Origin: Burkholderiales bacterium
GTDB lineage: Bacteria; Pseudomonadota; Gammaproteobacteria; Burkholderiales; Burkholderiaceae_C
DNA: 64,000 nucleotides
Direction of reading: 5' to 3'
Assembly: GCA_028868855.1 (NCBI GenBank)
Contig: JAGWTR010000012.1
Location: forward strand, 25,854 to 89,853
Of this stretch, positions 9,159-18,186 are shown in pieces (within the stretch, counting starts at the first letter, position 1; each line of letters starts with the position of its first letter). The notes under the pieces were generated by a model. The model saw only the letters and a program-made list of their open reading frames with translations. It was not told the origin of the DNA and did not search any database. Both the position numbers and the translations under genes were made by a program.

Positions 9159-10196
9159 ATGAGCGAGACCCTGACCCTGATCCGCCCGGATGATTGGCAC
9201 CTGCATGTGCGCGACGGCGCCGCCATGGCCAGCGTGGTGCCCGCCACGGCGCGGCAATTTGCGCGCGCCCTGATCATGCCCAACCTGCGCCCGCCCGTGA
9301 CCACTGCCGAGCAGGCCATGGCCTACCGGGACCGGATTCGCGCGGCGGTCCCCTCTGGCGTGACATTCGAGCCCTTGATGGCGCTCTACCTGACCAACAA
9401 CACGCCGGTCGAGGAAGTGGCACGTGCCAAGGCCATGGGGGCCATTGCCTTCAAGCTCTACCCGGCCGGTGCCACCACCAATAGCGATGCGGGCGTGACC
9501 GACCTTCGCAAGACTTACGCCGTGCTGGAGGCCATGCAGCGCGAAGGGCTGGTGCTGTGCGTGCATGGCGAGGTCACCGACACGGACGTGGATGTGTTCG
9601 ACCGCGAGAAGGTGTTCATCGATGACAAGCTGATCCCGCTGCGCCGAGATTTTCCGGAATTGAAGATGGTGTTCGAGCACATCACCACCAAAGACGCCGC
9701 GCAGTATGTGCAGGCCGCCGACCGCTTTGTCGGCGCGACCATCACGCCGCAGCATTTGCTGTACAACCGCAATGCCCTATTCATGGGTGGCCTGCGGCCG
9801 CATTACTACTGCCTGCCGGTGCTCAAGCGCGAGGAACATCGCCAGGCCCTGGTGCAAGTGGCCACCAGTGGCGACGCCAAATTCTTCCTGGGTACCGACA
9901 GCGCGCCGCATGCGTCGCAGTTGAAGGAACATGCCAGCGGGTGCGCGGGTTGCTACACCGCGCCGTGTGCCCTGGAGTTGTATGCGCAGGCTTTTGAAGC
10001 CGCCGGCGCGCTGGACAAGCTCGAAGTCTTCGCCAGCATCAACGGGCCTGATTTTTACCAGCTGCCACGCAACCAGGCGCAGGTCACGCTCAAGCGAGAA
10101 CCCTGGGTGGTGCCTGAATCGCTGCCCTTTGGCGAGGATGCCAGCATCAAGCCTTTGTGCGGTGGGGAGACCTTGGCCTGGCGCTTACAGGCCTGA
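9159..10196 (+). CDS. pyrC: Dihydroorotase, class II
   Basis: A 345-residue zinc amidohydrolase that closes carbamoyl-aspartate to dihydroorotate in pyrimidine synthesis. The metal ligands are all present: His14 and His16 (DDWHLHVRD), carboxylated Lys99 (AFKLYPAG), His136 (CVHGE), His174 (FEHITT) and Asp247 (GTDSAPH). The length equals the E. coli type. ATG 9159 places the metal motif at the usual distance; ATG 9141 or TTG 9129 would extend it. Its last 12 bases overlap, tail to tail, the end of the potassium-channel gene. Confidence 0.95.
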   Translation: MSETLTLIRPDDWHLHVRDGAAMASVVPATARQFARALIMPNLRPPVTTAEQAMAYRDRIRAAVPSGVTFEPLMALYLTNNTPVEEVARAKAMGAIAFKLYPAGATTNSDAGVTDLRKTYAVLEAMQREGLVLCVHGEVTDTDVDVFDREKVFIDDKLIPLRRDFPELKMVFEHITTKDAAQYVQAADRFVGATITPQHLLYNRNALFMGGLRPHYYCLPVLKREEHRQALVQVATSGDAKFFLGTDSAPHASQLKEHASGCAGCYTAPCALELYAQAFEAAGALDKLEVFASINGPDFYQLPRNQAQVTLKREPWVVPESLPFGEDASIKPLCGGETLAWRLQA

Positions 10197-10979
10197 GTCG
10201 GCGGGCGCCTTGGCATCCGCCTTGGCGGCGTCGAGGCTTTCACGCAGCGTGGCGATCTCGTGCCTGACCGCCTTCAGTTGCGCATGCATGTCCCGCAGAA
10301 TTTCGCGCTCGACCTTGCGCTCTTGGGTGCCCACGAACATGGCGGCCACGCTGGCCGTGACCAGTGAAAGCACGCCGTAGCCCAGCATGACCACGAACAC
10401 CGAGAAGATGCGCGAAGCCGTGGTGCTGGGCACCACATCGCCATAGCCGACCGTGGCCGCCGTTGAAAAGGCCAGCCACAAGCCGTCGCCCAGGGTGGTG
10501 ACTTCCGGGTCAATCCAGTAAAAACCGAGGCCGCACAGCCCGAGCACGCCGGCGGCCATGCCCATCAGACGTGCCAATCCGGCGCGTTCGAGCAGCGGTT
10601 TGCTGATGATGACCAGGCGCAGCAGCATCAGCAGCGCGATCCCCATGCGCCAACTCAAGGCGCCGATGGACCGGCTGCTGGCGGGCAGCGCCGCACACAC
10701 CAGCAAGGCCGCGCCAAGCGTCCACTCCGAGCTTTGCCGGACCCACCAGCGGCCATGCGTCATGCTGCTTTGCGCTGCCGAATGCTGGCGCGCATGCTGC
10801 CACGCCGAGGCAAACACGAGCAGCGCACTGACCACGTACATGACCGGCGCCCATGAGTCCGGGGTGGGCATGAGCGAGTCGTAAAACGCGGGCGTGCTGG
10901 CCACCAGGGCCATCAACATGGGCCAGGGGGAGTTGGCCTGATCAAGCAGGCTCAGGTGCGGCGCGCGAAAACGGGGCAT
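10185..10979 (-). CDS. Potassium channel family protein with C-terminal coiled coil
   Basis: A 264-residue membrane protein with about four to six helices. The pore region ends in the selectivity filter TVGYGD (176-181), followed by an inner helix and a charged helical tail (KVEREILRDMHAQLKAVRHEIATLRE) likely to form a coiled coil for tetramer assembly. The upstream helices include RLVIISKPLLERAG, which is not a clear S4 sensor, so voltage gating is uncertain. Its stop codon region overlaps the end of pyrC by 12 bp in convergent orientation. Confidence 0.87.
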   Translation of the reverse strand: MPRFRAPHLSLLDQANSPWPMLMALVASTPAFYDSLMPTPDSWAPVMYVVSALLVFASAWQHARQHSAAQSSMTHGRWWVRQSSEWTLGAALLVCAALPASSRSIGALSWRMGIALLMLLRLVIISKPLLERAGLARLMGMAAGVLGLCGLGFYWIDPEVTTLGDGLWLAFSTAATVGYGDVVPSTTASRIFSVFVVMLGYGVLSLVTASVAAMFVGTQERKVEREILRDMHAQLKAVRHEIATLRESLDAAKADAKAPADSGL

Positions 10980-11002
10980 GGGTGGAGGTTCAGCAGGGCG
11001 AA

Positions 11003-11920
11003 TCAGGCCGGCAGGAAGCCCTCGACGGACAGATAGCGCTCACCGGTGTCGTAGCAAAACCCAAGCACCTTGGCCTGGGCGGGCAAGTCGGGTAGTTTCT
11101 TGGCGATGGCGGCCAGCGTGGCGCCGGAGGAAATGCCCACCAGCATGCCTTCTTCGCGCGCGGCGCGGCGACCGTATTCACGCGCCTCTTCGGCGTCGAC
11201 CAGGATGACACCGTCCAGCACGGCCATGTCCAGGTTGGCCGGAATGAAGCCGGCACCGATGCCCTGGATGGGGTGCGGCGAGGGCGCGCCACCGGAAATG
11301 ACCGGCGAGACTGCGGGTTCCACCGCGAACACCTTCAGTTGCGGCCAGGCTTTTTTCAGCACGCGGGCGCACCCGGTCAAGTGGCCGCCCGTGCCCACGC
11401 CGGTGATCAAGGCGTCCAGACCATCGGGGAAGTCGTTGAGGATTTCCTGGGCCGTTGTGCGGGCGTGGGCCTCGATGTTGGCGGGGTTCTCGAACTGCTG
11501 GGGCATCCACGAGTTTGGGGTTTGGGCGATCAGTTCCTGGGCGCGGGCGATGCAGCCTTTCATGCCGATCTCGCGCGGGGTGAGGTCGAATTTGGCGCCG
11601 TAGGCCAGCATCAGGCGGCGGCGTTCCAGGGACATGCTGTCGGGCATCACCAGGATCAATGAATAGCCCTTCACCGCGGCCACCATGGCCAGGCCGATGC
11701 CGGTGTTGCCCGAGGTTGGCTCGATGATGGTGCCGCCGGGCTTGAGGGCGCCCGAGCGTTCGGCGTCCTCGACCATGGCCAGGGCGATGCGGTCTTTGAT
11801 GGAACCCCCCGGGTTGGCGCGTTCGGCCTTGATCCAGACTTCATGGCTCGGCCCAAACAGGCGGGCGGCGCGAATGTGGGGAGTGTTGCCGATGGTGTCG
11901 AGAATCGATTGGGCTTTCAT
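11003..11920 (-). CDS. cysK: Cysteine synthase A (O-acetylserine sulfhydrylase)
   Basis: A 305-residue PLP enzyme that makes cysteine from O-acetylserine and sulfide. Lys42 in GGSIKDR binds PLP, TSGNTG (69-74) is the substrate loop and [10 protein letters not shown] the phosphate loop. The C-terminus ([10 protein letters not shown]) is of the CysK type, which interacts with serine acetyltransferase in other bacteria. It is monocistronic and divergent from dsbD, with 106 bp between the starts. Confidence 0.93.
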   Translation of the reverse strand: MKAQSILDTIGNTPHIRAARLFGPSHEVWIKAERANPGGSIKDRIALAMVEDAERSGALKPGGTIIEPTSGNTGIGLAMVAAVKGYSLILVMPDSMSLERRRLMLAYGAKFDLTPREIGMKGCIARAQELIAQTPNSWMPQQFENPANIEAHARTTAQEILNDFPDGLDALITGVGTGGHLTGCARVLKKAWPQLKVFAVEPAVSPVISGGAPSPHPIQGIGAGFIPANLDMAVLDGVILVDAEEAREYGRRAAREEGMLVGISSGATLAAIAKKLPDLPAQAKVLGFCYDTGERYLSVEGFLPA

Positions 11921-12026
11921 GACGGTCTCCGGGCTGAATAAAGGTATCGTCGCAGAAATGGGTGTGTCGTATCCGACATACTCGCCAGTATGTATGAAGG
12001 TGTCTACCCGTGATAAAGGATCGAGC

Positions 12027-13919
12027 GTGAAGTGGTGGCGATGGTGGACTGCGGTCCTGTTGGGCTGGGGGGGTGTCTTGCTGTGGACTGGCCAGGCGCG
12101 GGCGGCGGGCGAGTTCTTGCCGGTGGCTCAGGCCTTCAAACTGGAGGCGCGGGTGTCGCCCCAGAGTGGGGTGATGCTGGACTTCGCGCTGGCGCCCAAG
12201 ACCCATCTTTACCGAGACCGCTTCTCGGTGCAAGCGCTGCCGGAATCGGTCAAATTGATGGCGCCCGTCTTGCCCACCGGGGTGCTCAAGTTCGATGAGG
12301 GCTTTGGCAAAAAAGTCGAGGTCTACTACGACCGTTTGAGCGTTGAGGTCGGGGTCGACGCGGCCACCGCGCCTGGCACACCAGCCTTCGTGAAGGTGGG
12401 CTACCAGGGTTGTGCCGACGACGGCATTTGCTATCCGCCGCAGACCCGTTACTTTCGCCTGACGCTGGCCCAGGGAGGGCGGGTGGTTGCGGTGGCGCCA
12501 GCGACCGCGCAAGACGCCGGACTGTCACAGGCGGGGACACCGGCCAGTGCGTCACCGGCCGGGGCCGCGAGTCCGCCGATCGATGCCAGTGCCGCCACGC
12601 GCATGGCTGAGCGCATCCAGCAGACCCTGGCCTCGGGCAATTGGCTGTCCATCGTCGGGGTGTTTTTCGTGGCCGGCGTGCTGCTGTCTTTCACGCCCTG
12701 TGTCCTGCCCATGGTGCCCATCTTGTCGTCCATCATCGTGGGCGAGGACGGTGCGGTCAGTCGGGTGCGCGGCCTGACGCTGGCGCTGAGCTATTCACAA
12801 GGCATGGCCCTGGTGTACACCGTGCTGGGCGTGGCGGCGGGCTTGTTGGGCGAAGGCCTGGCGGCGGGGCTGCAATCGCCCTGGGTGCTGGGCAGCTTTG
12901 GTGTGCTGTTGGTGGTGCTGGCCTTGTCCATGTTTGGTGCCTTCCACCTGCAAATGCCGCACTTCATTCAAAGCCACCTCACGCACCACTCGGGGCGCCT
13001 GGGTGGCGGCGGGCTGCTCAAGGTGTTCATCATGGGGGTGCTGTCGGCGCTGATCGTGGGCCCGTGCGTGAGCGGCCCTCTGGCCGGGGCACTGGTCTAC
13101 CTCAGTCAGACCCGCGACGTGCTGCTGGGAGGCACGGCGCTGTATGCGTTGGCCTGGGGCATGAGCGTGCCCCTGCTGCTGGTGGGCGTGTCGGCGGGCT
13201 CGCTGTTGCCGCGCGCGGGCCTGTGGATGGAGTCCGTCAAGACCTTTTTTGGCCTGCTGCTGCTGGGCGTGGCCTGGTGGCTGGTCTCACCCATTCTGGC
13301 GCCCTTGGCCTTGCTGGGCTTGTTGGGGCTGCTGCTGGCCCTGGCCGCCGCCTTCACGGGGGGCTTTGATCACATGGCCCCGCAGGCCAGCCTCAAGCAC
13401 CGCAGCTTCAAGGCCGTGGGCATGGTGCTGGCCATCCTGTCGGTGATGGAGCTCGCCGGAGCGGTCGCGGGCGCGAAAGACCCCTGGGATCCGCTGCGGC
13501 CCTTCATCGCCAGCACGGCGGGGGCGAACAGCGCCTTCGCGGCCTCGACCCGACCCGTGGCGTTCAAGCGCGTGGCCAGCGTGGCCGAGCTGGATGCGGC
13601 CCTGGCCGAGGCGTCCAAGGCCGGCCAGGTCGCGATGCTCGATTTTTATGCCGACTGGTGCGTGTCCTGCAAGGAGATGGAGCGCTACACCTTTTTCGAC
13701 CCGCGGGTGCAGGACCAGCTCAAGCACGTCGTGACCTTGCAGGCCGATGTGACGGCCAACAGCGAGGCCGACAAGGCGCTGCTCAAGCGCTTCACCTTGT
13801 TCGGGCCGCCCGGCATCATCTTTTTTGACCGGCAGGGCCGGGAGCAGGGCGGTACCCGCGTGATCGGGTATCAAGCCGCCGATGAATTCCTCAAGAGCCT
13901 GCAAGCGGCCGGGATTTGA
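12027..13919 (+). CDS. dsbD: Thiol:disulfide interchange protein DsbD
   Basis: A 630-residue inner-membrane reductant conductor that passes electrons from cytoplasmic thioredoxin to periplasmic thiols. Order: signal peptide (cleavage near ARA-AGE), periplasmic n-domain with Cys129 and Cys135, an eight-helix core with the paired cysteines in FTPCVLPM and VGPCVSGP, then a thioredoxin-like c-domain with WCVSC (Cys545, Cys548). I chose the GTG at 12027: AAAGGA lies 6 bp upstream and it gives a clean signal peptide, unlike in-frame ATGs at 11994 or 11958. The stop is 14 bp from the MFS gene start, suggesting cotranscription. Confidence 0.95.
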   Translation: MKWWRWWTAVLLGWGGVLLWTGQARAAGEFLPVAQAFKLEARVSPQSGVMLDFALAPKTHLYRDRFSVQALPESVKLMAPVLPTGVLKFDEGFGKKVEVYYDRLSVEVGVDAATAPGTPAFVKVGYQGCADDGICYPPQTRYFRLTLAQGGRVVAVAPATAQDAGLSQAGTPASASPAGAASPPIDASAATRMAERIQQTLASGNWLSIVGVFFVAGVLLSFTPCVLPMVPILSSIIVGEDGAVSRVRGLTLALSYSQGMALVYTVLGVAAGLLGEGLAAGLQSPWVLGSFGVLLVVLALSMFGAFHLQMPHFIQSHLTHHSGRLGGGGLLKVFIMGVLSALIVGPCVSGPLAGALVYLSQTRDVLLGGTALYALAWGMSVPLLLVGVSAGSLLPRAGLWMESVKTFFGLLLLGVAWWLVSPILAPLALLGLLGLLLALAAAFTGGFDHMAPQASLKHRSFKAVGMVLAILSVMELAGAVAGAKDPWDPLRPFIASTAGANSAFAASTRPVAFKRVASVAELDAALAEASKAGQVAMLDFYADWCVSCKEMERYTFFDPRVQDQLKHVVTLQADVTANSEADKALLKRFTLFGPPGIIFFDRQGREQGGTRVIGYQAADEFLKSLQAAGI

Positions 13920-13933
13920 CGGGACAGGCCCCC

Positions 13934-15133
13934 ATGAACCCCGACGCCCAAACCCTGTGGCGCGCGCCACGCTGGACCCTGGCCGTGCTGCTGGCCGCCC
14001 TGGGCATGCTCGGGCCGTTTTCGATCGACACCTACCTGCCGGCGTTTTCCGGCATCGCAGCCTCGCTGCACGCCACGCCCTTGCAGATCCAGCAGACCTT
14101 GTCGGCCTACCTGTTCGCTTTTGCCTTCATGAGCCTGTTTCATGGGGCCTTGTCGGACAGCTTTGGGCGCCGTCCCGTGGTCTTGACCGGCATTGCGATG
14201 TTCACCGTGGCCAGCGTCGGTTGCGCCATGGCCGCCAGCATCGAGCAACTGGTGTTCTTTCGCGCCATGCAGGGCCTGTCCACCGGGGCGGGCATTGTGG
14301 TGTCGCGCGCGGTGATCCGCGACATGTTTCCCCCCGCCGATGCCCAGCGCATGATGGCGCAGGTGACGCTGTTCTTTGGCGTGGCACCCGCGGTGGCGCC
14401 CATTGTGGGCGGCTTTCTGTTCGTGCACGCGGGCTGGCATGCGGTGTTCTGGTTCCTGTCGGCGGTGGGCGTGCTGCTGTGGCTGGGCAACTGGTGGCTG
14501 CTGCCCGAGACCCTGCACATCAGCCAGCGACAGCCCTTTGAAGTGCGCCACCTGATGCGTGGCTATGCCGAGTTGGGCTTCAACCCGCGCTTCTTATTGC
14601 TGGCCCTGGCCAGCGGCATCCCCTTCAACGGCATGTTTTTGTATGTGCTGTCGGCGCCTACTTTTCTGGGGCAGCACCTGGGGCTGGCGCCCGAGCAATT
14701 TTTCTGGTTCTTTTGCGTGACGATCGGCGGGATCATGGGGGGCGCCTGGCTCAGTGGCCGTCTGGCAGGGCGATTGGCCCCGCACCTTCAAATCCGCATC
14801 GGCTTTGCCATCATGCTGGGCATCTCCGTGATCAACGTGGTCGCCAATCTCTTGTTCAAGGCGCAGGTGGGCTGGGCTTTGATCCCCATTGGCATCTACG
14901 CGTTTGGCTGGGCCATGATGGTGCCAGTGGTCACCTTGATGGTGCTGGACCTGTGTCCGCAACGCCGTGGCATGGCCTCGTCCCTGCAGGCCTTTGTGGG
15001 CAGCGCGGCCAACGGCGTGGTGGCCGGGGCGATCGCGCCGCTGGTCATGCATTCGACGGTGCGGCTGTCGGTGGCTTCTTTGTTGATGATGTGTGTGGGG
15101 CTGGTCGCCTGGGGCTGGGTTCAGCGGCGATAA
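13934..15133 (+). CDS. MFS multidrug exporter, Bcr/CflA family
   Basis: A 399-residue 12-helix transporter. The first helix and loop (MLGPFSIDTYLPAF) and the loop 2-3 motif GALSDSFGRRPVV are typical of the Bcr/CflA group, drug:proton antiporters of the inner membrane. ATG 13934 has GGGACAGG upstream; a TTG overlapping the dsbD stop is less likely. It follows dsbD closely and precedes rnpB by a few bases. Substrate unknown. Confidence 0.88.
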   Translation: MNPDAQTLWRAPRWTLAVLLAALGMLGPFSIDTYLPAFSGIAASLHATPLQIQQTLSAYLFAFAFMSLFHGALSDSFGRRPVVLTGIAMFTVASVGCAMAASIEQLVFFRAMQGLSTGAGIVVSRAVIRDMFPPADAQRMMAQVTLFFGVAPAVAPIVGGFLFVHAGWHAVFWFLSAVGVLLWLGNWWLLPETLHISQRQPFEVRHLMRGYAELGFNPRFLLLALASGIPFNGMFLYVLSAPTFLGQHLGLAPEQFFWFFCVTIGGIMGGAWLSGRLAGRLAPHLQIRIGFAIMLGISVINVVANLLFKAQVGWALIPIGIYAFGWAMMVPVVTLMVLDLCPQRRGMASSLQAFVGSAANGVVAGAIAPLVMHSTVRLSVASLLMMCVGLVAWGWVQRR

Positions 15134-15140
15134 TGCGCGG

Positions 15141-15467
15141 GTGAAGTCGGCCAGACCGCCGCTGGTGCAGGGATCGAAAGGTCGCACTGGAGGAAGGTCC
15201 GGACTGCACAGGGCAGCGTAGGAGGTAACACCTCTCCACCGCGAGGTGAGGATCAGAGCAACAGAGACGAGCCAATTAAGTTTGGGTGAAACGGGCAATC
15301 TCTACGCGCAGCAACACCAAATAGGCACACATTGACCTGGCCCGGGGAGTGTGCGGGTAGGTGGCATCGAGCCGTTCTGGTGACAGGCGGCCCAGAGGAA
15401 TGGCGGTCACGGCCACGCGTCGCAAGGCGGGTGGCCGCACAGAATCCGGCCTATCGGCTGACTTCAC
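15141..15467 (+). ncRNA. rnpB: RNase P RNA, class A
   Basis: This is the catalytic RNA of ribonuclease P, which trims tRNA 5' ends. The 5' GTGAAGTC (15141-15148) pairs with GACTTCAC (15460-15467) to form helix P1. The conserved core is visible: GAGGAAGGTCCGGACTGC near 15189, GGGTGAAACGG near 15284, and ACAGAATCCGGCCTA near 15439, which pairs back to make P4. The J5/15 and P3 regions show GGCCAGACCGCC. At about 327 nt it is slightly short for the class. A T-run at 15470-15475 may end transcription. It begins right after the MFS gene, yet is normally transcribed from its own promoter. Confidence 0.95.
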
Positions 15468-15561
15468 ACTTTTTTCACTGTTTGAGCGCCCGCCCCGGCG
15501 GCGGCGCTCAAGTCGACCGGGGCAATGGTCGAAAACCGGCATGGTTCTCCGGAGAGATTGC

Positions 15562-16674
15562 ATGCCCACGCCCATTCGCCGCTTCCCCCTTCCCGCCCGT
15601 CTTGTCCTGCCCTTGCTGGTCTTGTTGGGCGGCGTCGGGTTGATGGCGGCGGCACAGGCGGCCAGCGGGCGTGTCGAGGACGCCGCCAGTGAGCCCGCCG
15701 CCTCGGCGGTCGAGGCCTTGCCCAAGGTGATCGCCAAGGACGAGCTCAAGCACAAGGCCGCCGCCGCGCGGGCGGTCAAGTCGCCAGCATCCGGTGCGTC
15801 CGCCGCTGAGACCAAGGCGGCACCGACCATGTCCGAGTTGCGCAATTTGATCGACCAAAAGATTGCCGAGGTGCGCGCCAGGCAGGGCCCCGCCCCGACG
15901 CTCAAGCTGGTCGCCAAAGGCGGAAGGTCGCGCAAGCACGGGGCGGTCGCGAGCGCGGCCTCAGGGCCCTTGTCGCCCCAAGACGGGCTGGCATGGCAGG
16001 GTGAGCATTGGGACTACAACGGTCCTGCAGGCCCGCAGAACTGGGGCCGGCTCAAGCCTGAATTTCAAAGCTGTTCAACCGGAAAGCGCCAAAGCCCCAT
16101 CGACATCCGCGATGGCATCAAGGTGCAACTGGAGCCCATCCAGTTTGACTACCACCCAACGCCGTTTCAGGTGATCGACAACGGTCACACGGTGCAGGTC
16201 AATGTGCCACCGGGGAACGCCATCACCGTCTCCGGGCGGCGCTATGAACTGCTCCAATTTCACTTCCACCGCCCCAGCGAGGAGCGCATCAACGGCCGCC
16301 AGTACGAGATGGTGGTGCACCTGGTGCACAAAGACGCCGAAGGCCGACTGGCCGTGGTGGCCGTGCTGATGGACCAGGGCAAGGAGCACCCGATGGTGCA
16401 GCTGGTGTGGAACAGCCTGCCACTGGAAAAGGGCGTGGAACAGGCCTCGCCCGTCATGCTGGACCTGAATCTGATGCTGCCCGAGCAGCGCCAGTACTAC
16501 ACCTACATGGGCTCGCTGACCACGCCGCCGTGCAGCGAGGGTGTGCTGTGGATGGTGATGAAACAGGCCGCCACGCTGTCGCCCTACCAGGCGTCCGTGT
16601 TTGGCCGGCTCTACAACAACAATGCCCGCCCCATTCAGGATGCGTCCGGTCGCCTGATCAAAGAAGGTCAGTGA
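15562..16674 (+). CDS. Alpha-type carbonic anhydrase with long N-terminal extension
   Basis: A 370-residue exported protein. The C-terminal 230 residues are an alpha carbonic anhydrase, which hydrates CO2 in the periplasm. Zinc ligands are His234 and His236 (FHFHRPSEE) and His253 (VHLVHK), and QSPIDI and YMGSLTTPPCSEGV are family signatures. Before it lie a signal peptide (cleavage near AQA-AS) and an Ala/Lys-rich linker of about 110 residues (to about 145), longer than usual and probably disordered. ATG 15562 has GGAGAG 6 bp upstream; ATG 15541 lacks a site. It ends 3 bp from the convergent ruvC. Confidence 0.93.
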   Translation: MPTPIRRFPLPARLVLPLLVLLGGVGLMAAAQAASGRVEDAASEPAASAVEALPKVIAKDELKHKAAAARAVKSPASGASAAETKAAPTMSELRNLIDQKIAEVRARQGPAPTLKLVAKGGRSRKHGAVASAASGPLSPQDGLAWQGEHWDYNGPAGPQNWGRLKPEFQSCSTGKRQSPIDIRDGIKVQLEPIQFDYHPTPFQVIDNGHTVQVNVPPGNAITVSGRRYELLQFHFHRPSEERINGRQYEMVVHLVHKDAEGRLAVVAVLMDQGKEHPMVQLVWNSLPLEKGVEQASPVMLDLNLMLPEQRQYYTYMGSLTTPPCSEGVLWMVMKQAATLSPYQASVFGRLYNNNARPIQDASGRLIKEGQ

Positions 16675-16677
16675 GCG

Positions 16678-17229
16678 TCAATACACCCGCCCGCCTTTGA
16701 GTTGCGCATGGGTGCGGCGGGTCAGCCCGGTGGCTTTGGCCATCGCGGCCATCGAATGGCCTGCATGGGCGTGGCAAATAGCCAGGCCCAGGGCATCGGC
16801 CGCATCCTGGTTGGGCTCTGAGGGCAGTTGCAACAGGCGCATCACCATGTGCTGGACCTGCTCCTTGCGCGCATGGCCATGGCCGACCACGGCTTTCTTC
16901 ATTTGCAGGGCGGTGTATTCCGACACGGCCATCTCGCCGCCGCTGACCAATGCGGCCAGCGCCGCGCCCCGCGCCTGGCCCAGCAGCAAGGTGGACTGCG
17001 GATTGACATTGACGAAGACGATTTCGACCGAGGCCTGCTGCGGCTCGTAGCGCGCCATGACCTCGCGCACGCCGCCGAAGATGAGCTTGAGACGTCCGGG
17101 CAGGTCGCCCAACGCGGCCTCTTTGGTGCGGATCGTGCCGCTGGCCACATAGGACAGGCGCGGTCCGTCGACGTCGATCACGCCAAAACCCGTGGTCTGC
17201 AGGCCGGGGTCGATGCCCAAAATTCTCAT
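16678..17229 (-). CDS. ruvC: Holliday junction endonuclease RuvC
   Basis: A 183-residue nuclease that resolves four-way DNA junctions with RuvAB. The four acidic residues are in place: Asp7 ([10 protein letters not shown]), Glu69 (VEIVFV), Asp142 and Asp145 ([14 protein letters not shown]). The length is a little above the E. coli protein because of a basic tail ([15 protein letters not shown]). ruvA and ruvB are not next to it here. It is convergent with the carbonic anhydrase. Confidence 0.95.
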   Translation of the reverse strand: MRILGIDPGLQTTGFGVIDVDGPRLSYVASGTIRTKEAALGDLPGRLKLIFGGVREVMARYEPQQASVEIVFVNVNPQSTLLLGQARGAALAALVSGGEMAVSEYTALQMKKAVVGHGHARKEQVQHMVMRLLQLPSEPNQDAADALGLAICHAHAGHSMAAMAKATGLTRRTHAQLKGGRVY

Positions 17230-17318
17230 GGCTGATTTTCCAAGCTAGGGATGGTGCATTCGACACCAAGCAAGCATCATTCTGGCATTCGCCCTGGTTT
17301 TAACTTTGGAGCTTTTGC

Positions 17319-18050
17319 ATGAAGTACCTCTTGGCCCTTGCTTTGTTGACGGGCTTTCACATGGCGCAAGCTCAAACCACGGTGTTCAGCACCGATTTCG
17401 ACAGCGGCATTGCCGCGCCCTTGAATCCGGGCACCGCCACGCTGACCGGCGTTCAAGGTTTCGGCGGGTTGGGTTCAGCCGGCAACACCTTTGGTGGCCA
17501 ATTCCTGCGCAGCGCCACCGGCAATGTGGTGACGCTCACGCTGAACAACTTGCCCACCCACACCCAGATCAGCTTGGGCTTTCTGTTGGCCGCCATCGAC
17601 TCGCTGGACGGCACGGGCACGTTCCCGTCGGGCGATTTCTTGAAGATCACGCTGGACGGCGCCAACATCTTTCGGGAATCGTTTGCCAACGCCTTGCCCT
17701 CACAGATCCAAAGCTATGTGCCCCCAGCCGGGGTTGAACTGGCCAGGCACGTGGACCTGGGCTTCGGCGGGCCGGGCAGCTACTACACCGACAGTGCCTA
17801 CAACCTGGGCGCCGACCCGGCGTTTCACAACATCGCGCACACGGGCGCCGTGGCCACCTTCACCTTCCAGATCGAAGGCGAAGGGATTCAATCCCTCGAC
17901 GACGAGTCCTGGGCGATGGACAACTTGCGCGTCAGCGTTTCGGCCGTGCCAGAACCTGAAGTGGCCGGTTTGGCCGCGACAGGCTGCTTGGCCGTCTGGT
18001 GCGCCACCCGCTCGCGGCGAGGCCGCCGGGTGCCAAAAATGGACATTTGA
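17319..18050 (+). CDS. PEP-CTERM domain protein
   Basis: A 243-residue secreted protein with a signal peptide (cleavage near AQA-QT) and a jelly-roll-like beta-rich body. The end reads VPEPE, then a hydrophobic stretch (VAGLAATGCLAVW), then a basic cluster RSRRGRR, the tripartite PEP-CTERM sorting signal recognised by exosortase. The organism should therefore encode an exosortase elsewhere; none is in the window. Its ligand is unknown. It lies upstream of the 18187-26262 cluster with 136 bp between, on the same strand. PEP-CTERM proteins are often linked to extracellular polysaccharide. Confidence 0.85.
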   Translation: MKYLLALALLTGFHMAQAQTTVFSTDFDSGIAAPLNPGTATLTGVQGFGGLGSAGNTFGGQFLRSATGNVVTLTLNNLPTHTQISLGFLLAAIDSLDGTGTFPSGDFLKITLDGANIFRESFANALPSQIQSYVPPAGVELARHVDLGFGGPGSYYTDSAYNLGADPAFHNIAHTGAVATFTFQIEGEGIQSLDDESWAMDNLRVSVSAVPEPEVAGLAATGCLAVWCATRSRRGRRVPKMDI

Positions 18051-18186
18051 GACTGCCCCCGTGAATTAGGACTTGGCCTGGGCAGTGATCCTCGCTAGGA
18101 TCGCGACAGGCTTGGGCAGCGGCATCACCAACGTAGGAGCAATGCGGCACCCCCGCCTTCATTGATGAGAAGGTGTTTCGCGAAGC

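Noticed and set aside
7221..9755. An 844-codon open frame on the minus strand across the ABC exporter and pyrC
   Set aside because: It is antisense to two well-supported genes with clear motifs and has the His/Arg/Gln-rich composition of a high-GC shadow frame.
18087..18102. A 6-bp inverted repeat GATCCT-CGCT-AGGATC before the amidotransferase
   Set aside because: No T-run follows, so not a terminator, and no known operator matches; kept only as a note.
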